This document shows, one piece after another, positions 1-8,713 of a stretch of 64,000 bases of DNA; position 1 is the first letter of the stretch, and each line of letters starts with the position of its first letter. Both the position numbers and the translations under genes were made by a program. The notes beneath the pieces are model-generated. The model had not been told where the DNA came from. It saw only the letters and a program-made list of their open reading frames with translations, and ran no database searches. Origin of the DNA: Dyella terrae (GTDB taxonomy: Bacteria > Pseudomonadota > Gammaproteobacteria > Xanthomonadales > Rhodanobacteraceae); NCBI RefSeq assembly GCF_022394535.1, contig NZ_CP089414.1, positions 3,534,001 to 3,598,000 on the forward strand, given 5' to 3'.

Positions 1-202
1 GTTCCATGCAGCTAAGGCAGCCGTGGCGGTCAGCGCATAGCGTAAGCGGTGAGCCGCTTACTGTTTGGATAACTCAGGTGATTCTTAGGCTGCCTGCTGA
101 CAGCGCACCATTTTCTTCTTAGCGTTTCGCTGGCGACACGCGTCATGACTGCCGAGGGGATGGCGCCGCGCAAGCATGACGCCACCGGAATCCGAGAGAC
201 AC
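1..202. other. Window edge, no gene assigned
   Basis: No convincing reading frame begins or ends here. Short open frames exist on both strands but none has a recognisable domain, a ribosome-binding site, or continuity with a neighbour. The stretch lies downstream of the leftward GntR gene and probably holds its 3' untranslated region. Confidence 0.4.
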
Positions 203-955
203 TCAATCCGTCTGCAGCTCTGCCACGAAATCATAGATATCGCCGCGATACCACGAGGTGGTGAACTCCACCACGCGGCCATCATCGAGAAAGCTGCGAC
301 GCTCGATGTTGAGGCCTGCACTGCCGGCGGGTACGTGTAGCAGGCGTGCCTGCTGCGCGCCCAGCGAAACGGCACGCAGGCGCTGTAAGGCGCGACGCGG
401 GCGCGCGCCCAGCGTTTCGAGGATCTGATACAGCGAATCCTGCACGATGGTCGGGTCGGGCAGGATGCTGGCGGGCACTACGCTGCGCTCGATCGCCAAG
501 GGCTCTTCCTTGGCATAGCGCACGCGGTGCAGGCGCGCCACCAGCACACCCGGCGACAGGTTGAGCGCCATCGATTCTTCGGGCGTCACTTCACCAATGA
601 TTCGCTCGGAGAATTCGGAACGTGGATTGAGGCCGCGTGCGCGTAAGTCTTCCGTGAAGCTGGTAAGGCGCGACATCGGCTTGATGATGCGCTCGGCAAC
701 GAAGGTGCCCGCGCCGTGGCGTTGATTGAGCAGGCCCTCTTCCACCAGACCGGAGATCGCCTTGCGCACCGTAACGCGCGATAGCTGGAGCAGGCGGGAA
801 AGATCGCGCTCGCTGGGCAATGCCTGACCCGGTTCGATGTCGCGGTGTTCCACCACATTACGGATCGCCCGGCGCAGGCGCAGATAAGCCAGCGGCTGGC
901 TGGTGGCGAGGTCGCGGCTGAGCCGGCGGTATTCGTTGACGAGGGCGGTTTCCAT
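203..955 (-). CDS. GntR family transcriptional regulator with UTRA domain
   Basis: Predicted cytoplasmic DNA-binding repressor or activator of 250 aa, a normal length for the HutC/UTRA subfamily. Residues about 22-90 form the GntR winged helix-turn-helix (PSERDLSRLLQLSRVTVRKA then GLLNQRHGAGTF). Residues about 100-245 match the UTRA ligand-binding fold, which in relatives binds phosphosugars or amino-acid catabolites. The ATG at 955 is preferred; an upstream in-frame TTG at 991 would add 12 residues. The gene is divergent from zwf, with spaced TGGTA repeats in the shared upstream region. Control of the Entner-Doudoroff operon and of itself is therefore likely but inferred. The effector is not known; glucose-6-phosphate or KDPG would fit the context. 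Confidence 0.88.
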   Translation of the reverse strand: METALVNEYRRLSRDLATSQPLAYLRLRRAIRNVVEHRDIEPGQALPSERDLSRLLQLSRVTVRKAISGLVEEGLLNQRHGAGTFVAERIIKPMSRLTSFTEDLRARGLNPRSEFSERIIGEVTPEESMALNLSPGVLVARLHRVRYAKEEPLAIERSVVPASILPDPTIVQDSLYQILETLGARPRRALQRLRAVSLGAQQARLLHVPAGSAGLNIERRSFLDDGRVVEFTTSWYRGDIYDFVAELQTD

Positions 956-965
956 ACCTAAACGA

Positions 966-982
966 TACCAATGACCATACCA
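966..982. promoter_or_regulatory. Candidate GntR operator next to the regulator gene
   Basis: Read on the minus strand, two TGGTA pentamers sit 12 bp apart just upstream of the regulator ATG. A similar pair lies nearer zwf at 1090-1106. A site here would overlap the regulator's translation start region and suggests autoregulation. Assignment is by pattern only. Confidence 0.4.
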
Positions 983-1089
983 ATTTGGCAATCGACTGTT
1001 TTGCTGCGGCTTTTGGGTGGTACCAGTTTTACGGGAAAATCCGTGTCCAATCGCGGTCCACGGGAGGCCAACGGGGAACTGGTGTTGTC

Positions 1090-1106
1090 TGGTATGTCAC
1101 TGGTAC
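1090..1106. promoter_or_regulatory. Candidate GntR operator upstream of zwf
   Basis: TGGTATGTCACTGGTAC holds two TGGTA units 11 bp apart. A further TGGTA lies at 1126-1130 and a perfect TGGTACCA palindrome at 1018-1025. Repeated TGGTA-type half-sites between divergent GntR and zwf genes are consistent with operators for that regulator. No promoter was assigned with confidence. Confidence 0.4.
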
Positions 1107-1174
1107 GATCAGTGGGAAACGTACGTGGTATGCATGCCACGCACAGCCCCACGTATCGCCTTGAGGTGACTGAA

Positions 1175-2638
1175 GTGACTGCTTCTTCCCAGCCGGTCGA
1201 GACTTTTGACTTGGTGATTTTCGGCGGCACCGGCGACCTTGCTCTGCGCAAGCTCCTGCCCGCGCTTTACCACCGTTACACGGATGGCCAGATTCCCGAC
1301 GACAGCCGCATCATCGGTATTGCCCGCGAAGTCCTCGACGACGAGGGTTATCGCGACAACCTGCGCAAGGTGCTGGTGAAGGATGGCAACGGCAAGAAGG
1401 TCGAAGACTTTCTGAAGCTGGTCAGCTACCGCTCGCTGGACGCGCGCAAAGACGATGGCTGGGACGATTTCGCCACATTAATGGGCAAGGACGCGGACCG
1501 CATCCGCGTGTTCTACCTCTCCACCTCGCCCGATCTGTTCGTCGATATCTGCAATCGCCTGGGCAAGTACGATCTCAACAAGGGCAAGTCGCGGGTGGTG
1601 CTGGAAAAGCCCATCGGCCACGACCTGAAGAGCGCCAACCAGATCAACGACGACGTCGGCCGCTTCTTCGACGAGTCGCAGACGTTCCGCATCGATCATT
1701 ACCTCGGCAAGGAAACGGTGCAGAACCTGCTGGCGCTGCGCTTCGGCAATGCGCTGTTCGAGCCGCTGTGGAATGCCGAGCACATCGACCACGTGCAGAT
1801 CACTGTGGCCGAAACGCTGGGCGTGGGCCAGCGCGCGGGCTATTACGACCATGCCGGCGCGCTGCGCGACATGGTGCAGAACCATATCCTGCAGCTGGTG
1901 TGCATGCTGGCGATGGAGCCGCCCTCCTCGCTCGCGCCCGACGCGGTGCGCGACGAGAAGCTCAAGGTGCTGCGCTCACTCAAGCCGATCACGGAAACCA
2001 ATGCTGCGCAGCTCACTGTGCGCGGCCAGTACCGCGCGGGCTCGGCAGAAGGCCAGGCCGTGCCCGGCTATCTGGATGAACTGAAGGACCACAAGTCCAA
2101 CACCGAGACGTTCGTGGCGGTGAAGGCCGAGATCGCCAACTGGCGTTGGGCCGGCGTGCCGTTCTACCTGCGTACGGGCAAGCGACTGCCGGAGCGTGTG
2201 TCGGAAATCACGGTGGTGTTCAAGGCCGTGCCGCATTCCATCTTCGATGCCTCGGCAGGTCCGCTGGTGCAAAACCGTTTGGTGCTGCGCTTGCAACCGG
2301 ACGAAGACATCAAGCTGTGGCTCACCATCAAGCACCCGGGCCCGGGCGGCCTGCGCCTGCGTCACGTGCCACTGGACATGAGTTTTGCCGAAGCCTTTGG
2401 CGCCTCGCAGCCGGATGCCTACGAGCGCTTGCTGCTCGACGTGGTGCGCGGCAATCCCACCCTGTTCATGCGCCGCGACGAAGTGGAAGCGGCATGGCGC
2501 TGGGCTGACCCCATCCTCACCGCGTGGGCGGAGAGCGGCGAGTCGCCGCGCCCGTACACCTCGGGTACGTGGGGGCCGAGTGCCGCCGTGGCGCTGATCG
2601 AACGCGATGGCCGCACCTGGAACGAGGACGGTGACTAA
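1175..2638 (+). CDS. zwf: Glucose-6-phosphate 1-dehydrogenase
   Basis: Oxidises glucose-6-phosphate to 6-phosphoglucono-1,5-lactone with NAD(P)+, the first step of the Entner-Doudoroff and oxidative pentose phosphate routes. The N-terminal Rossmann motif GGTGDLA (residues 17-23) and the active-site signature RIDHYLGKE (from residue 172) are intact. The open frame runs upstream to 971, but a GTG at 1175 preceded by GAGG at 8-bp spacing gives 487 aa, the usual family length, and puts the nucleotide-binding strand at its normal distance from the N-terminus. First gene of zwf-pgl-edd-eda; the divergent GntR gene probably controls it. Confidence 0.96.
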   Translation: MTASSQPVETFDLVIFGGTGDLALRKLLPALYHRYTDGQIPDDSRIIGIAREVLDDEGYRDNLRKVLVKDGNGKKVEDFLKLVSYRSLDARKDDGWDDFATLMGKDADRIRVFYLSTSPDLFVDICNRLGKYDLNKGKSRVVLEKPIGHDLKSANQINDDVGRFFDESQTFRIDHYLGKETVQNLLALRFGNALFEPLWNAEHIDHVQITVAETLGVGQRAGYYDHAGALRDMVQNHILQLVCMLAMEPPSSLAPDAVRDEKLKVLRSLKPITETNAAQLTVRGQYRAGSAEGQAVPGYLDELKDHKSNTETFVAVKAEIANWRWAGVPFYLRTGKRLPERVSEITVVFKAVPHSIFDASAGPLVQNRLVLRLQPDEDIKLWLTIKHPGPGGLRLRHVPLDMSFAEAFGASQPDAYERLLLDVVRGNPTLFMRRDEVEAAWRWADPILTAWAESGESPRPYTSGTWGPSAAVALIERDGRTWNEDGD

Positions 2639-2755
2639 GCCCTCGCTGGGTTTGCTCCAGAACGATGCACAGGCGTTTCACCTGTGCATCGCAAGCCGGT
2701 CTTTAGACTCCAAGACCAACGTGTTTTCCCGCGCAGCTACTGCACCCTGCCCATC

Positions 2756-3468
2756 ATGTCTGACACCCTCGACGTCACCACGCATAGCTTCACCGACTGC
2801 GACGCGCTTGCCGTTGCGCTGGCCGAACGTATCGCCGATCGCCTGCGCGAAGGCATCGCCCAGCGTGGCAGCGCGTTGCTCGCGGTGTCCGGCGGCAGCA
2901 CGCCGCGCCACTTCTTCGAGAAGCTGTCGCGCCAAACGCTGGACTGGTCGAAAGTGCAGGTCACCCTGGTCGATGAGCGCTGGGTGCCGGAGAGCAACGA
3001 GCGTTCCAACGCTGCCATGGTGAAGGCGTTGCTCCTCCAGCATGCGGCGACGACGGCGCAGTTCGTGCCGCTCTACACCGATGCTCCGACGCCGGAGGCC
3101 GGTCTCGCCACGGTGCGTGCACGCGTGGCTTCGCTGGAACTGCCCTTTGATGCGGTGATCCTCGGTATGGGCAACGACGGCCATACGGCCTCGTTTTCCC
3201 CGAAGGCGATCGCCTGCCCGAGGCGCTGGACCTCAACAACACCGCACGTGTGCTGCCAATGCGCGCGCCGGGCGCTGGTGAGCCGCGGATCACCTTCACG
3301 TTGTCTGCCCTGCTCGATACGCGCGCGCTGGTTCTGCATATCGAAGGCGACGCCAAGCAACAGTTGCTGGCGGATGCACGTCTAGGCCTTGGCGACGCCG
3401 CAAATTTCCCCGTGCGCTCGGTGCTGACCCAGCAACGCGTGCCGGTGGCTGTCTATTGGTGCCCCTAA
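2756..3468 (+). pseudogene. pgl: 6-phosphogluconolactonase, single-base frameshift
   Basis: Would hydrolyse 6-phosphogluconolactone to 6-phosphogluconate. The N-terminal part carries the SugarP isomerase-type motifs AVSGGSTPRHFF, VTLVDERWVP and GMGNDGHTASF. Right after the last motif the frame is lost at the T4 tract 3194-3197. Adding one T restores FFPEGD and a continuous match through LVLHIEGDAKQQLL to VAVYWCP, ending at 3468 (about 238 aa, normal length). As read, the frame ends at 3385 with an unrelated C-terminus. Start is the ATG at 2756; an upstream in-frame ATG at 2684 lacks family support. Because the operon neighbours are intact and the lesion is at a homopolymer, a sequencing error is at least as likely as real inactivation. 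Confidence 0.85.
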
Positions 3469-3536
3469 GGCGCCAGTGACCTGATTCGATGCCTGAGCGC
3501 GCATGGCGCGCTCGATGATCTTCCCGGAGTTCGACC

Positions 3537-5354
3537 ATGAGTGTGCTGCACCCCGTCCTTGCCGAAGTCACCGAACGCCTGCGCGAGCGCAGCCGCGAAT
3601 CACGCGCCCAATACCTGCGTCGCGTCGAGGCGGCACAAGGCAACGGGCCGCATCGCGAACGACTGTCGTGCGGCAACCTCGCTCACGGTTTCGCCGCTTG
3701 TGGCCCGACTGACAAAGAACGCCTGCGCGAGGGCCACACGCCCAACCTTGCCATCATCAATGCGTACAACGACATGCTCTCGGCGCATCAGCCGTACGAG
3801 CGCTATCCGGAGTTGATCCGCAATGTCGCGCGTGAAGCGGGCATCACCGCGCAGATGGCCGGCGGCGTGCCGGCGATGTGCGATGGCATTACGCAGGGCC
3901 GCGCCGGCATGGAGATGTCGCTGTTCTCGCGCGACCTCATCGCCATGGCCACTGCTATATCGCTCTCGCATGACATGTTTGACGGCGCGATGTACCTCGG
4001 CATCTGCGACAAGATTGTGCCGGGCCTGTTGATCGGCGCGCTGAGCTTTGGCCATCTGCCCGGCATCTTCGTACCCAGTGGCCCGATGCCCAGCGGCATC
4101 AGCAACGAACAGAAATCCAAGGTGCGTCAGGCCTACGCCGAGGGCAAGGCCAGCAAGGCCGAGCTGCTGGAAGCGGAAGCAGCGTCGTACCACGCGGCAG
4201 GCACCTGCACTTTCTACGGCACGGCCAACTCCAATCAGATGCTGATGGAGATCATGGGCCTGCACCTGCCTGGTTCCAGTTTTGTCGCGCCGGAGACGCC
4301 GCTGCGCGACGCACTCACGCGCGAGGCCGTACTGCGCGTAGCAGAGTTGAGTGCACCGGGTTCATCGTACTTGCCGATTGGCCATATCGTTGACGAGAAC
4401 GCCATCATCAACGGTGTGATCGGCCTGCATGCTACGGGCGGCTCCACCAATCATCTGCTGCATCTGGTTGCCATTGCGCGCGCAGCGGGTATCGAGTTGC
4501 GCTGGGATGATTTTGACGCGCTGTCCTCGGTGATTCCGTTGTTGGCACGCGTGTATCCCAACGGTTACGCCGATGTGAACCAGTTCCACGAAGCCGGCGG
4601 CATGGCTTTCCTGATCGATCAATTGCTGAGCCAGGGCTTGCTGCACGCAAACGTGCGCACGGTATTCGGTACGGGTCTGGACGGCTATACGCAGGTGCCT
4701 CACCTGGACGATCACGGCGCGTTGGCGTGGACGCCGGTGTCCAAGGAAAGCGGCAACCGCGGTGTGCTGCGCGGCATGGCCGAACCCTTCCGTCCTGACG
4801 GCGGCCTCCGCATGCTGTCGGGCAACCTGGGTCGCGCGGTGATCAAGGTGTCGTCCGTGCCGGAGGATCGCCTCGTCATTGAAGCGCCTGCCATCGTGTT
4901 CCACGATCAGGACGACGTACGCAAGGCGTTTGAGCGCGGCGAACTCAATCGCGACTTCATTGCGGTGGTGCGTTTTCAGGGGCCGCAGGCCATCGGCATG
5001 CCAGAACTGCACAAGCTCACGCCGACACTGTCCGTACTGCAGGACCGCGGCCATCGCATCGCGCTGCTGACCGATGGCCGCATGTCCGGTGCGTCCGGTC
5101 GTGTGCCGGCAGCGATTCATGTAACGCCGGAAGCCGAGGACAACGGCCCGATCTCGCGCATCCGCAACGGCGACATCGTGCGTCTGGATGCGGTGGAAGG
5201 CCGCCTGGACATGTTGGTGGAAGCCGCCGAGTTCGCGGCGCGCGTGCCGGCGACGGCCGATCTCTCCGCGCATCAGTTCGGTCTGGGGCGCGAACTGTTC
5301 GGCATGTTCCGCCGCAACGCCACAGCCGCCGATCTCGGCGCAGGCGTGTTTTGA
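3537..5354 (+). CDS. edd: Phosphogluconate dehydratase
   Basis: Converts 6-phosphogluconate to 2-keto-3-deoxy-6-phosphogluconate (KDPG), the committing step of the Entner-Doudoroff pathway. At 605 aa it has the length of the IlvD/Edd family. Cys115 (AMCDGITQG), Cys157 (GICDKIVPG) and Cys224 ([11 protein letters not shown]) are placed as expected for the iron-sulfur ligands, and the C-terminal [19 protein letters not shown] segment is present. It is 68 bp downstream of pgl and followed by eda after 35 bp, consistent with one transcript. Confidence 0.97.
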   Translation: MSVLHPVLAEVTERLRERSRESRAQYLRRVEAAQGNGPHRERLSCGNLAHGFAACGPTDKERLREGHTPNLAIINAYNDMLSAHQPYERYPELIRNVAREAGITAQMAGGVPAMCDGITQGRAGMEMSLFSRDLIAMATAISLSHDMFDGAMYLGICDKIVPGLLIGALSFGHLPGIFVPSGPMPSGISNEQKSKVRQAYAEGKASKAELLEAEAASYHAAGTCTFYGTANSNQMLMEIMGLHLPGSSFVAPETPLRDALTREAVLRVAELSAPGSSYLPIGHIVDENAIINGVIGLHATGGSTNHLLHLVAIARAAGIELRWDDFDALSSVIPLLARVYPNGYADVNQFHEAGGMAFLIDQLLSQGLLHANVRTVFGTGLDGYTQVPHLDDHGALAWTPVSKESGNRGVLRGMAEPFRPDGGLRMLSGNLGRAVIKVSSVPEDRLVIEAPAIVFHDQDDVRKAFERGELNRDFIAVVRFQGPQAIGMPELHKLTPTLSVLQDRGHRIALLTDGRMSGASGRVPAAIHVTPEAEDNGPISRIRNGDIVRLDAVEGRLDMLVEAAEFAARVPATADLSAHQFGLGRELFGMFRRNATAADLGAGVF

Positions 5355-5389
5355 ACGCCGCTTCTCTTCTTTGACATTCACGGAACGCC

Positions 5390-6034
5390 ATGAGCATCGA
5401 AACCAAGCAGAAACAGGTCGAATCCACCCTGCGCCTCGCACCAGTGGTTCCCGTGGTGATCATTGAGGACGCACGCCACGCGGTGCCGATGGCACGAGCG
5501 CTGGTGGCCGGTGGCATTCCCGCTATCGAAGTCACCTTGCGCACGCCTGCCGCGCTTGACGCGATTAAAGCCATTGCGGAGGAAGTGGAAGGCGCGGTGG
5601 TGGGCGTCGGCACCGTGCTGAGCGCCAAGGACCTGCGCGCGGCGCACAAGGCCGGCGCGAAGTTTGCGGTATCGCCGGGCGTGTCGCCGGGCCTGCTGGA
5701 TGCTGCCGATGACAGCGAACTACCGCTGCTGCCGGGTGCTGCTACGGCGAGCGAAGTGATGTCGCTGCTTGAGCGCGGTTATCGCTTCCTCAAGTTCTTC
5801 CCGGCCGTTCCCGCCGGCGGACACAAACTCATCGGCGCCTGGGCGAGCCCGCTACCGCAGATCACCTTCTGCCCCACCGGCGGCATCAGCCTGAGCAGCG
5901 CACCGGATTTCCTCTCGCTGCCGAATGTGGTGTGCGTCGGCGGTTCGTGGCTCACGCCCGCGGACAAGCTGCGTAGCGGTGATTGGGCTGGCATCGAGGC
6001 GCTGGCGCGCGAAGCGGCTGCGCTGCGCCAGTAA
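5390..6034 (+). CDS. eda: Bifunctional KDPG/KHG aldolase
   Basis: Cleaves KDPG to pyruvate and glyceraldehyde-3-phosphate; family members also act on 4-hydroxy-2-oxoglutarate. It is a 214-aa class I aldolase with the Schiff-base lysine at Lys135 in FLKFFPAVPAGG, Glu47 in AIEVTLRTP, and the phosphate-binding CPTGGIS segment. Last gene of the operon, followed by a perfect hairpin at 6073-6100. Confidence 0.96.
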   Translation: MSIETKQKQVESTLRLAPVVPVVIIEDARHAVPMARALVAGGIPAIEVTLRTPAALDAIKAIAEEVEGAVVGVGTVLSAKDLRAAHKAGAKFAVSPGVSPGLLDAADDSELPLLPGAATASEVMSLLERGYRFLKFFPAVPAGGHKLIGAWASPLPQITFCPTGGISLSSAPDFLSLPNVVCVGGSWLTPADKLRSGDWAGIEALAREAAALRQ

Positions 6035-6072
6035 TCTGTTCAAAGGCTGGCTTGAGCATTCATTTTCGTCAC

Positions 6073-6100
6073 CGTCATTCCGGCTTGCGCCGGAATGACG
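6073..6100. repeat. REP-like palindrome after eda
   Basis: CGTCATTCCGGC and its exact reverse complement form a 12-bp stem with a TTGC loop. Related palindromes with the CGTCATCCC core occur at 36241, 37013 and 49098. It may end the eda transcript or stabilise its 3' end; no T tract follows. Confidence 0.7.
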
Positions 6101-6128
6101 AGTCGAGAAATCTAGGTGTCGGGAATTC

Positions 6129-6350
6129 CTAAGGTGATGACGATGCATCCACGCGCGGCCATGGCTCCGCGGGTGCGTCGCCACCTTCGACGTAATCTAG
6201 CCGTACAACTTTGCCCTGCGTGTCGCGCACTGGTTGGAAATAGTTCAGTTCGTCGGGCACGAAATAAAGACGCCCCTGCGCTGTGACCTCCATTGGCACC
6301 GCATCCGTCGTGCCATAGCCACCATCTGGCTGCGCAATGATGCGACGCGA
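6129..6350 (-). pseudogene. C-terminal remnant of an unidentified protein
   Basis: Immediately after the GNAT stop codon, in the same frame, about 70 codons continue without a stop until TAG at 6129-6131. They encode a protein-like sequence (IIAQPDGGYGTTDAVPMEV, then GRLYFVPDELNYF, then a DTQGKVVRLDYVEGGDAP tail). The tail resembles the C-terminal beta-rich region of serine hydrolase/DUF3471 proteins, but that is a weak resemblance. There is no start codon with a ribosome-binding site and no N-terminal part, so this looks like the 3' end of a gene whose body was lost, perhaps when the GNAT gene arrived. Confidence 0.4.
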
Positions 6351-6740
6351 TCACTTCAACGAGATGAGCCCCGCATGGGTAGGTAGGAAACCGCAGGTGT
6401 CCCGATAAAAAGATTGCAGGTGCGGTTCGAAGTCCACATGGAGCCAATCGCAATCCGCTTGTTTCGACCGGGCCACCGCCTCTTCGATCAGGCCCTTTGC
6501 AATACCTTGACGCTGGAAAGCAGGGGCTACCATCGTGTCGAGCACGAAAGCGTGGGCTGCGCCATCCCATGCAAGGTTCACGAACCCGATGAGTCGCGTG
6601 GCTCGCCGGGCGAGAACCCAGCCAAGACTGAACTGGTTCACTCGCGACCACCAGTCGTTGCCTTGCAAAGGGTGCCCAAAGCATTCGGCATGGAGGGCAT
6701 TGACCTCGGTATCCTCGAACGCACCTCGCCATTCGATCAT
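6351..6740 (-). CDS. GNAT family N-acetyltransferase
   Basis: Small 129-aa acetyltransferase, the length of a minimal GNAT domain. The acetyl-CoA pyrophosphate loop is visible as QRQGIAKGLI after the VLDTMVAP beta strand. The substrate cannot be predicted. It stands alone between the eda hairpin and the 161-bp repeat array, and is followed in frame by a gene remnant. Confidence 0.8.
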   Translation of the reverse strand: MIEWRGAFEDTEVNALHAECFGHPLQGNDWWSRVNQFSLGWVLARRATRLIGFVNLAWDGAAHAFVLDTMVAPAFQRQGIAKGLIEEAVARSKQADCDWLHVDFEPHLQSFYRDTCGFLPTHAGLISLK

Positions 6741-6960
6741 GTTCGAGCTCCTCTCGATATCCGGCTTCTTCAGGTTTGTCGATTAGCGATCGGTTCTGAG
6801 CCGTCGAATGACCTCATCGACAATCCAGGTCACTTTCCAGCATGGCCCGTTGCACGGGAGGGGCGTTTAGGTGGGATCACTTGCAATGATTGGCATGTGC
6901 GCGGCCGCCGCATCCCGGTGAGATCGACTGTCGATCATGACGTAAAATACAGCGGGTACC
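6741..6960. other. Intergenic spacer before the tandem array
   Basis: Upstream region of the leftward GNAT gene. No coding frame with family support is seen. It should contain the GNAT promoter, but no clear -10/-35 pair was picked out. Confidence 0.35.
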
Positions 6961-7557
6961 GGGAGAACATGCCTCACCGTGCCACGTTGCATGGTTTTGG
7001 CAAGGTCGATCCCGGATTGCGCTTTGCTTCATCCGGGCTACGTCGTTGGCGACCTGGCCCTGCGCGTGCCACAGTGACGGGACATCGCCAAGCAAGTAGC
7101 CCGGATAAGCGCAGCGCAATCCGGGAGAACATGCCTCACCGCGCCACGTTGAATGGTTTTGGCAAGGTCGATCCCGGATTGCGCTTTGCTTCATCCGGGC
7201 TACGTCGTTGGCGACCTGGCCCTGCGCGTGCCACAGCAAGTAGCCCGGATAAGCGCAGCGCATCCGGGAGAACATGCCTCACTGCGCCACGTTGAATGGT
7301 TTTGGCAAGATCGATCCCGGATTGCGCTTTGCTTCATCCGGGCTACGTCGTTGGCGACCTGGCCCCGCGCGTGCCACAGTGGCGGGACATCGCCAAGCAA
7401 GTAGCCCGGATAAGCGCAGCGCATCCGGGAGAACATGCCTCACCGCGCCACGTTGCATGGTTTTGGCAAGGTCGATCCCGGATTGCGCTTTGCTTTATCC
7501 GGGCTACGTCGTTGGCGACCTGGCCCCGCGCGTGCCACAGTGGCGGGACATCGCCAA
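6961..7557. repeat. Tandem array of about 161-bp REP-containing units
   Basis: Four head-to-tail units begin at 6961, 7123, 7266 and 7427, each with GGGAGAACATGCCTCACCG. Unit spacing is 162, 143 and 161 bp. Unit 2 lacks about 19 bp around the ACAGTGGCGGGACATCGCC segment, and unit 4 stops at 7557. Each unit carries an imperfect hairpin with CCCGGAT and ATCCGGG arms, and an inverted relative of it (GTAGCCCGGAT to ATCCGGG) separates the units, so REP-like palindromes alternate in orientation as in a BIME. All frames on one strand stay open across it, producing spurious reading frames. It ends 20 bp before the ATG of the next gene. Confidence 0.9.
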
Positions 7558-7576
7558 GAGCGGACAGGGGTTAACG

Positions 7577-8107
7577 ATGAAAATGGATGTTGCCGTGCGC
7601 GTAGCGCTCGCTGGCGCCGTGCTGTTGTGTTCTCCATGGGGCACGCTGCACGCGGCGGATGCGCCCGACGAAGCCGGCTGCCCGCAACGGCCGCTGACCA
7701 TGGATGTGGATCACCTGCGCCAGGACAAGGACGTGCAAGCGGTGTCGGTGAATGCATCGCGGACGAGTGCCACCGTGCTTTTCGCCGATGGCGATGTGCT
7801 GCGTGTAGGCACGATCGGCTGCGTGAGGCCGACGCTATCCGCGCGCCTGTGGGTGGGGAACGACGAAGGCATGACCGACGACGCGTGGTTGGGCCGGGCA
7901 CGGTCGGTGGCGACGCGAGTGCTCGAGCCAGGTCGGGCTGCACAACTGACCGCATCGCTCGCCAGCGGGCAACCCGTGACCCACGTGGATGGCGGCCTCA
8001 AGGTGCAGCGGCCACTCGCCGATGGCGCGGGGTACTCGCTGACCGTGGTGCGGACGCCGTATGACGGCCTGGGCACGTCGATGTCACTGGTCGTCCACAA
8101 CCTCTGA
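7577..8107 (+). CDS. Secreted protein of unknown function
   Basis: Protein of 176 aa with a typical Sec signal peptide (basic start, hydrophobic core, cleavage probably after LHA near residue 26). The mature part has two cysteines (AGCPQR and IGCVRP) that could form a disulfide. No family was recognised. The ATG at 7577 has AGGGG upstream; in-frame codons further upstream lie inside the repeat array and are rejected. The array occupies the position where its promoter would be expected. Confidence 0.7.
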   Translation: MKMDVAVRVALAGAVLLCSPWGTLHAADAPDEAGCPQRPLTMDVDHLRQDKDVQAVSVNASRTSATVLFADGDVLRVGTIGCVRPTLSARLWVGNDEGMTDDAWLGRARSVATRVLEPGRAAQLTASLASGQPVTHVDGGLKVQRPLADGAGYSLTVVRTPYDGLGTSMSLVVHNL

Positions 8108-8114
8108 GGTTGTG

Positions 8115-8141
8115 CCGACCCTGGTGCAAGGCCAGGGTCGG
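8115..8141. terminator. Hairpin between convergent genes
   Basis: CCGACCCTGG and CCAGGGTCGG form a perfect 10-bp stem with a 7-nt loop, between the rightward secreted-protein gene and the leftward lipoprotein gene. No long T tract follows, so it is a structural candidate for a shared terminator. Confidence 0.55.
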
Positions 8142-8153
8142 TGGGCAGTGAGT

Positions 8154-8519
8154 TTACGGCGCCGGTGCTGGCGTGGACTGCACGCAGTGCGCCACCTGCT
8201 GGAAGTACCAAGTATCGTCTTCGTCGAAGTTCGAGTAGTACGTGGCCACCGTGTGGTCGCTCACCGGCTTGATATCCACCAGCGCCACGGCAGGACCTTT
8301 TTCGGTCTGGTGGATCTCGATGGTGGTGCCTGTGTAGAGCACATAGGACTCAAGGTGTACGGGTTTGCTGCCCCACGCGTCGGACACGCACGACGCGATA
8401 TCGGCCGCGCTGCCTTCGCCAGCATACGAAGCGGTGGGCTTGGAGTTGCGCAGGCTGCCAGCGCTGGAGCAACCGGCGAGCAGCGTTACAGCGAAAGCGA
8501 GGACCACATATCGTTTCAT
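8154..8519 (-). CDS. Small lipoprotein of unknown function
   Basis: Protein of 121 aa starting at MKRYVVLAFAV with a lipobox LLAGC (cysteine near residue 17), so it is probably lipidated and membrane-anchored. The mature domain has two further cysteines (ASCVSDAW and AHCVQS) and a stretch of alternating hydrophobic residues. No family was recognised. The longer open frame reaching 8696 has no coding support, so the internal ATG is used. Confidence 0.72.
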   Translation of the reverse strand: MKRYVVLAFAVTLLAGCSSAGSLRNSKPTASYAGEGSAADIASCVSDAWGSKPVHLESYVLYTGTTIEIHQTEKGPAVALVDIKPVSDHTVATYYSNFDEDDTWYFQQVAHCVQSTPAPAP

Positions 8520-8713
8520 CGAAGATCTTCCATCGGTCGGGTTGGGACGGTGGAGCACTGCATCATGCCTGGTCGGAACCGGGCCACTGGCCCATGGTAC
8601 GTGCGCGTCATGCCTGTGCACATCCACAATGCAAACGCCCCACTCGCGGCTTGCGCTGACGCGGCCATAACGACGCGGGGTGTTCAATGCGCGCACCTGA
8701 CGGAGGGATACCC

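Noticed and set aside
1..202. Possible 3' end of a leftward gene at the window edge
   Set aside because: A short leftward frame ends near 85 but has no recognisable protein pattern and overlaps the regulator's 3' end.
6961..7557. CRISPR-like periodic repeats
   Set aside because: The period is about 161 bp with nearly the whole unit repeated; there are no unique 30-40-bp spacers and no cas genes.
7274..7576. N-terminal extension of the secreted protein into the repeat array
   Set aside because: The extension is repeat-encoded and would bury the signal peptide; the ATG at 7577 has a good ribosome-binding site.
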